Origin: Paludibacteraceae bacterium
GTDB lineage: Bacteria; Bacteroidota; Bacteroidia; Bacteroidales; Paludibacteraceae
Assembly (NCBI GenBank): GCA_017527905.1
Contig: JAFXPK010000042.1
Location: 1-64,000 of the forward strand
DNA: 64,000 nucleotides
Direction of reading: 5' to 3'
Every line of letters starts with the position of its first letter. Within the stretch, counting starts at the first letter, position 1. The position numbers were made by a program, and so were the translations under genes. Shown in pieces: positions 62,800 to 64,000 of this stretch. The notes under the pieces were generated by a model. The model worked only from the letters and a program-made list of their open reading frames with translations. It was not told the DNA's origin and did no database searches.

Positions 62800-63792
62800 T
62801 TATTCCTCGTTCAATGTCACGCGCTTGAAAGCAGTGGCAGTCAAGTTTTTAGAGACAGAAGCCATGTATTGAGCCACATTGATCTTAGCCTCCTTAATGA
62901 ACGCTTGATTCAACAAAGTTTGTTCCTTGTAAATCTTTTGGATACGTCCGTTAACGATACCGTCGATCATTTGTTGCTTCAAGTTGCCGGCAGCTTGTTC
63001 AGCAACTGTAACTTTGATCTCGCGAGCCTTGGCAGCTTGTTCAGCAGTGATCCATCCCTTCTCCGTATTAGACTCGATGTGAGCATCAGAGTCCACGTGT
63101 GCAGGGTTGATGCCAGCCTTTGTCAAAGCAGCCTCAACTTGCTTTTGGATCAACTCAGCCTTAGTCTTCTCCGTTGCGATTTCACGCTCCTTTGCGACGT
63201 ACTCGGCAGGGACATCCTTCTCCGAAACGGCGATCGGGTTCATGGCAGCGACCTGCATAGCAACATCCTTATAAACCTGAGCGTCCAAGCCAGCCTCATT
63301 GAAAGCGACAATAGAAGCCAACATGTTTCCCGGGTGGATATAAGCCCAAACCGCAGGACCGTTAACGAACTCGTACATACCCAACTCCATCTTCTCACCA
63401 GTCACACCAGAACGGTCAGTAATCAATTGTTGGATGGTTGAGTTACCGATAGTCAAAGCGGTCAAAGCCTCCAAAGAAGCAGGCTTAGCCTCCATAGTCT
63501 TATCCAATATTTGTTGAGTCAATGCGACGAAGTCAGCGTTCTTAGCCACGAAGTCAGTTTCACACTTCAGTGCTACGATAGCGGCGAAATCACCCTTCGC
63601 AGCAGCCAAAACACAACCTTGAGCAGCCTCACGATCACTTCTCTTTGCAGCAATTGCCTGACCTCTTTTACGGATGAGCTCGACAGCCTTATCGAAATTG
63701 CCCTCAGCCTCAGTAAGAGCCTTCTTGCAATCCATCATGCCGGCACCCGTCATGGTACGCAATTTGCTAATATCAGCCAATGAAACAGCCAT
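62800..63792 (-). CDS. tsf: Translation elongation factor Ts
   Basis: A 330-residue guanine nucleotide exchange factor for EF-Tu. The N-terminal UBA-like domain reads DISKLRTMTGAGMMDCKKALTEA, the core has the TDFVAKN signature (CETDFVAKNADF), and a helical region follows. It is somewhat longer than E. coli Ts (283) owing to the C-terminal segment, as is common in Bacteroidota. It lies 25 bases after rpsB; the pair is the usual ribosomal operon. Cytoplasmic, and expected to be highly expressed. Confidence 0.97.
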   Translation of the reverse strand: MAVSLADISKLRTMTGAGMMDCKKALTEAEGNFDKAVELIRKRGQAIAAKRSDREAAQGCVLAAAKGDFAAIVALKCETDFVAKNADFVALTQQILDKTMEAKPASLEALTALTIGNSTIQQLITDRSGVTGEKMELGMYEFVNGPAVWAYIHPGNMLASIVAFNEAGLDAQVYKDVAMQVAAMNPIAVSEKDVPAEYVAKEREIATEKTKAELIQKQVEAALTKAGINPAHVDSDAHIESNTEKGWITAEQAAKAREIKVTVAEQAAGNLKQQMIDGIVNGRIQKIYKEQTLLNQAFIKEAKINVAQYMASVSKNLTATAFKRVTLNEE

Positions 63793-63817
63793 AATTCTTA
63801 TTTCTTTTGTTAATTAA

Positions 63818-64000
63818 TTAATCCTCAGACACTTCAAACTTGCTAGCCACCTTTGCGTTCAAAGCCTCACCATCAACGCTGGTTTTACTCTTCTTAGCAG
63901 TAGTTCTCTTTCTCTCCTTCTTTTGCTCAGGAGCCTCAGCAGCCTCATTCTCCTCCTTCTCGACCTTTCTCTCGTCCAAGCCTTCCTTGATGGCGCCGCA
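63818..64000 (-). CDS. rpsB: 30S ribosomal protein S2, C-terminal end (cut by right window edge)
   Basis: The last 60 codons of a minus-strand gene ending in TAA at 63820-63818. The translation starts CGAIKEGLDERKVEK, which is the end of the S2 fold in Bacteroidota, and continues as a charged tail rich in Lys and Glu (KKERKRTTAKKSK, ending SKFEVSED). The position directly upstream of tsf confirms the assignment. The globular part lies outside the window, so length and start cannot be checked. Confidence 0.9.
   Translation of the reverse strand, partial: CGAIKEGLDERKVEKEENEAAEAPEQKKERKRTTAKKSKTSVDGEALNAKVASKFEVSED

Overview
This 64 kb window is chromosomal DNA from a member of the Bacteroidales (phylum Bacteroidota), not assignable to a genus from sequence alone. 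The lineage call rests on several independent signs: exact TAnnTTTG -7 promoter boxes in front of many genes, two full-length hybrid two-component regulators, a type IX secretion (T9SS) sortase PorU and a giant secreted protein with a T9SS type B C-terminal signal, the lineage protein DUF4290 next to murA, a class II homodimeric glycyl-tRNA synthetase, and an ExbB-ExbD-ExbD cluster with an extra membrane gene. No insertion sequence, prophage, CRISPR array or conjugative element was seen. Most of the window is housekeeping DNA with islands of surface and regulatory genes.

Layout. 1-2153: 5' part of a large secreted protein running off the left edge. 2283-2663: DUF486 membrane protein. 2801-7713 (minus): operon of two BspA-type leucine-rich-repeat proteins and a large lipoprotein. 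7791-7865: five 15-bp tandem repeats between divergent transcription units. 7916-9834: Y-family translesion polymerase translationally coupled to a YolD-like protein. 9896-12664: orphan membrane protein, tRNA-Gln(CTG), YgiQ-type radical SAM enzyme. 12726-13687: Panacea-domain toxin-antitoxin pair. 13775-19958 (minus): guanine deaminase, alpha-oxoamine synthase, penicillin-binding protein 1A, MurA (active-site Cys replaced by Asp) and DUF4290. 20146-26460: ApbE, hybrid two-component regulator 1 and TerC as one operon. 26550-32369: mannose-1-phosphate guanylyltransferase, tRNA-Leu(CAA), a candidate small RNA unit, hybrid regulator 2. 32556-36422: GlyA, rhomboid protease, SF1 helicase. 36496-43248: 2250-residue T9SS-type surface protein. 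43689-46095: GlyS and a periplasmic cyclophilin. 46222-49152: L31 type B, NAD kinase, Fmt, ECF sigma factor. 49296-49369: tRNA-Asp with a mismatched acceptor stem. 49532-56027: TatD, FAH-family protein, PorU, Crp/Fnr regulator, TyrA. 56514-59172: ExbD-ExbD-membrane protein-ExbB and tRNA-Ser(GGA). 59254-61989: HD hydrolase and transketolase. 62109-62688: tandem repeat array with hairpins. 62800-64000: Tsf and the 3' end of rpsB.

How the genes fit together. The strongest functional theme is the cell envelope: peptidoglycan synthesis (MurA, PBP1A), a proton-motive-force motor (ExbB/ExbD), PorU as the sortase that processes T9SS cargo, and at least one cargo candidate (36496-43248) with a second, incomplete one at the left edge. 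Two hybrid regulators lie away from any SusC/SusD pair, which is unusual for the family. The accessory items most worth a second look are the Panacea toxin-antitoxin pair, the tandem repeats before the polymerase/YolD operon, the 153-bp repeat array between tkt and tsf, and an orphan promoter-terminator unit near 28.2 kb that may encode a small RNA. I did not find a convincing wholly new multi-gene system.
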